A stretch of DNA of 64,000 bases from Sphingomonas sp. BAUL-RG-20F-R05-02 (GTDB lineage Bacteria > Pseudomonadota > Alphaproteobacteria > Sphingomonadales > Sphingomonadaceae): the NCBI RefSeq assembly GCF_022662305.1, contig NZ_JAKNQH010000004.1, positions 1 to 64,000 on the forward strand, in the 5' to 3' direction. A program made the position numbers and the translations under genes. How positions within the stretch are numbered: position 1 is the first letter of the stretch; every line of letters begins with the position of its first letter. This document shows, in pieces, positions 62,819-64,000 of this stretch. The notes under the pieces were generated by a model. The model saw nothing but the letters and a program-made list of their open reading frames with translations. It made no database searches and was not told the origin of the DNA.

Positions 62819-63427
62819 ACATGGAAACCCACATCGAGACCGCCGAAGCGAGACCGATCTCGCGCGGCTGGTCGAGGATGCCGGGTTGGAAGCGCTCGCC
62901 ACGATCTTGCTGGCGGTGATCGGCTATGCCGGTGCTAAGCTGGTTGCGCCTGCGCCACGGTGGCGAGCCCGCTGGTGTGCGACGTCAACAAATGGCACGA
63001 TTACGTCGGCCGCTTCTCGCCTAGCCGCTCGGTAAAGAAACGCCCGCGCGCCGATGGCGAAGTGGCCAGCGGCAACCGCGACGGCGATGTTGCGCGGAAA
63101 GGCCAGTTGCTGTTTACCACCAACGCGCGCCCGTATGCGTCACAATTCGGCGAAGCCAGAGCCAATGTCGGCAGCGCGGCCAGTGCGCTGACGCTGTCCA
63201 AATCCGTTCTCAGCCACACTATCGGGCTAGCGCGCCAGCGCGAAGGCACGATCGACTTCCTGACGGTATTGGATGCGCAGCGGACCTTCGCCGACGCGGA
63301 TGCGGACCTTGCGACGGCGGACGTCCGCATCGCGGATGCACAGGTCGATCTGTTCCGGTCCTTGGGAGGCGGGTGGTCGGCGCCGTCGGTCGCGACGACC
63401 GGCGCGGGCGATCACGCGGGGCGCTAG
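62815..63427 (+). pseudogene. Collapsed RND operon: adaptor N-terminus fused to outer-membrane-factor C-terminus
   Basis: The ATG at 62815 begins MNMETHIETAEA, but the continuation of an RND adaptor lies in the next frame (DLARLVEDAG, then ILLAVIGYAGAKLVAPA). It shifts again near 62953 into a frame reading VASPLVCDVNKWHDYVGRFS and DVARKGQLLFTTNARPYASQ, both adaptor blocks. Within that same frame, after about 63220, the text becomes EGTIDFLTVLDAQRTFADAD and ends with FRSLGGGW, the C-terminus of a NodT/TolC-type outer-membrane factor. The adaptor's second half, the whole permease and most of the outer-membrane factor are missing. Two frameshifts and a large deletion make it non-functional. Confidence 0.75.
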
Positions 63428-63454
63428 CCGCGGACGATGCTGAGGTGGAGCCGG

Positions 63455-63619
63455 TCAGAACCAGAGGCGGGCGAGGCAGTACAGTCCCACCCACAATGCG
63501 AGACTGATCGGCAGCGCCGCCACTATGCCGGCGATCGGCCCGCGCCTGACACTGTTGTCGGCTAGCGTGTCCTGCGTCGCTTGCAGCTCGTAAGCGGCGA
63601 CGATCGGTCCTTCATACAT
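63455..63619 (-). CDS. Small single-helix membrane protein
   Basis: A 54-residue frame, MYEGPIVAAYELQATQDTLA then DNSVRRGPIAGIVAALPISL and a Trp/Leu-rich end (WVGLYCLARLWF). Residues 28-53 form one membrane helix after two Arg residues, so the N-terminus is probably cytoplasmic. AAGGAG lies eight bases before the ATG. No family recognised. The TGA stop is at 63457-63455. It is convergent with the efflux remnant. Confidence 0.6.
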   Translation of the reverse strand: MYEGPIVAAYELQATQDTLADNSVRRGPIAGIVAALPISLALWVGLYCLARLWF

Positions 63620-63708
63620 CTGGCATCTCCTTGATCATAATATAGGAGGCCGGTTAAGAAATCGAAAAGCCGGGGGCTGCCCGTAGCGAATTTGTACGTA
63701 AGCCGGCG

Positions 63709-64000
63709 CTAACCGGATGCAACGCTTGCGACGAACAGCCAGCTACGGATCGCGCTGGCGAGATTTGGTGGGTCGGCGGCGGTGATCCGCACGGCATCGA
63801 TTTCGGCGATCAGCGCGCTGAGCGGTAGTGCATGGTCGCGCGCCGCAGCTTCGAGCGCCTGCCAGAACACCGGTTCGAGGCTGATCGACGTCGGGTGTCC
63901 GGCGATCGTCACCGAACGTTTGACCGGGCCGGTGAACCCGGCCTGCGGCGCGACGATCCGCGTCAATGGACTGAACAGCCGTCGGTGCGGTTCGCCCCGC
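63709..64000 (-). CDS. Ribbon-helix-helix domain protein (start uncertain, may run past the edge)
   Basis: From a TTG at 63966 an 85-residue frame encodes an RHH_4-type ribbon-helix-helix domain: VKRSVTIAGHPTSISLEPVF forms the beta strand and first helix, WQALEAAARDHALPLSALIA the second. This family is common in alphaproteobacteria, about 70-90 residues, with roles not well known. The frame stays open to the right edge without an ATG, so the true start may be outside the window. Confidence 0.65.
   Translation of the reverse strand, partial: RGEPHRRLFSPLTRIVAPQAGFTGPVKRSVTIAGHPTSISLEPVFWQALEAAARDHALPLSALIAEIDAVRITAADPPNLASAIRSWLFVASVASG

Noticed and set aside
62320..62919. 200-codon Arg-rich frame over the hypothetical gene at 62426
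   Set aside because: Arg/Ser-rich composition typical of a shifted frame; the frame starting at 62426 has a ribosome site and normal amino-acid use.

Overview
The window is GC-rich, densely coding alphaproteobacterial chromosome, most like a sphingomonad (Sphingomonas or a near relative). I infer this from the mix of secreted hydrolases, many short-chain dehydrogenases (SDRs), a GMC oxidoreductase locus, a DUF4129/DUF4350/MoxR/DUF58 membrane locus, and a kdpFABC-DE operon read in the alphaproteobacterial style. No rRNA, tRNA or CRISPR array was recognised, and no intact insertion sequence is present.

Layout. 0-3.6 kb: a scarred end with a chimeric tyrosine recombinase/IS91 transposase remnant, a divergent AraC regulator/SDR pair, and a broken BLUF (blue-light) domain gene. 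3.9-10.5 kb: a membrane GGDEF-EAL cyclic-di-GMP protein, two tandem NIF3-like genes (one lacking the likely metal ligands), and a secreted GH63-type glycosidase. 10.9-14.6 kb: a three-gene oxidoreductase operon (alpha/beta hydrolase fused to a gluconate-dehydrogenase-subunit-3-like domain, GMC oxidoreductase, SDR). 14.9-19.5 kb: Dps, a divergent SDR/TetR pair around a perfect palindrome, an SDR pseudogene, a further SDR and a gene fragment. 19.6-26.3 kb: five exported proteins in one direction (outer-membrane transporter-like protein, type-B carboxylesterase, retropepsin-like protein, DUF885 protein, SMP-30/gluconolactonase), then an SDR fossil.

26.6-33.6 kb: a membrane protein divergent from a six-gene, end-overlapping operon (DUF4129, DUF4350, MoxR ATPase, DUF58, SpoIIM-like, RDD). 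33.7-36.9 kb: M13 metallopeptidase lipoprotein and a TupA-like ATP-grasp protein. 37-44.9 kb: a reverse-strand locus of response regulator, histidine kinase, RND permease, adaptor and outer-membrane factor, a self-contained sensed efflux module. 44.9-45.8 kb: a glutaredoxin-MauE membrane redox protein behind a MerR-type promoter with no merR gene next to it. 45.9-51.1 kb: a carboxylesterase with a stop codon in its signal peptide, a small lipoprotein followed by an L,D-transpeptidase, a phospholipase D-type enzyme and an EAL phosphodiesterase.

51.5-59.4 kb: the complete potassium system kdpFABC plus kdpDE, preceded by an extra 27-residue membrane micropeptide. 59.4-64 kb: a beta-propeller protein, an XRE-cupin regulator, a TetR repressor with two matching operators, and behind it the collapsed remains of an RND efflux operon in which adaptor and outer-membrane-factor pieces are fused in one frame. 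A small membrane protein and a ribbon-helix-helix protein close the window.

Several loci show decay in progress: recombinase/IS91 fusion, BLUF frameshift, two SDR fossils, esterase nonsense codon, collapsed efflux operon. They lie next to intact, tightly coupled housekeeping operons.
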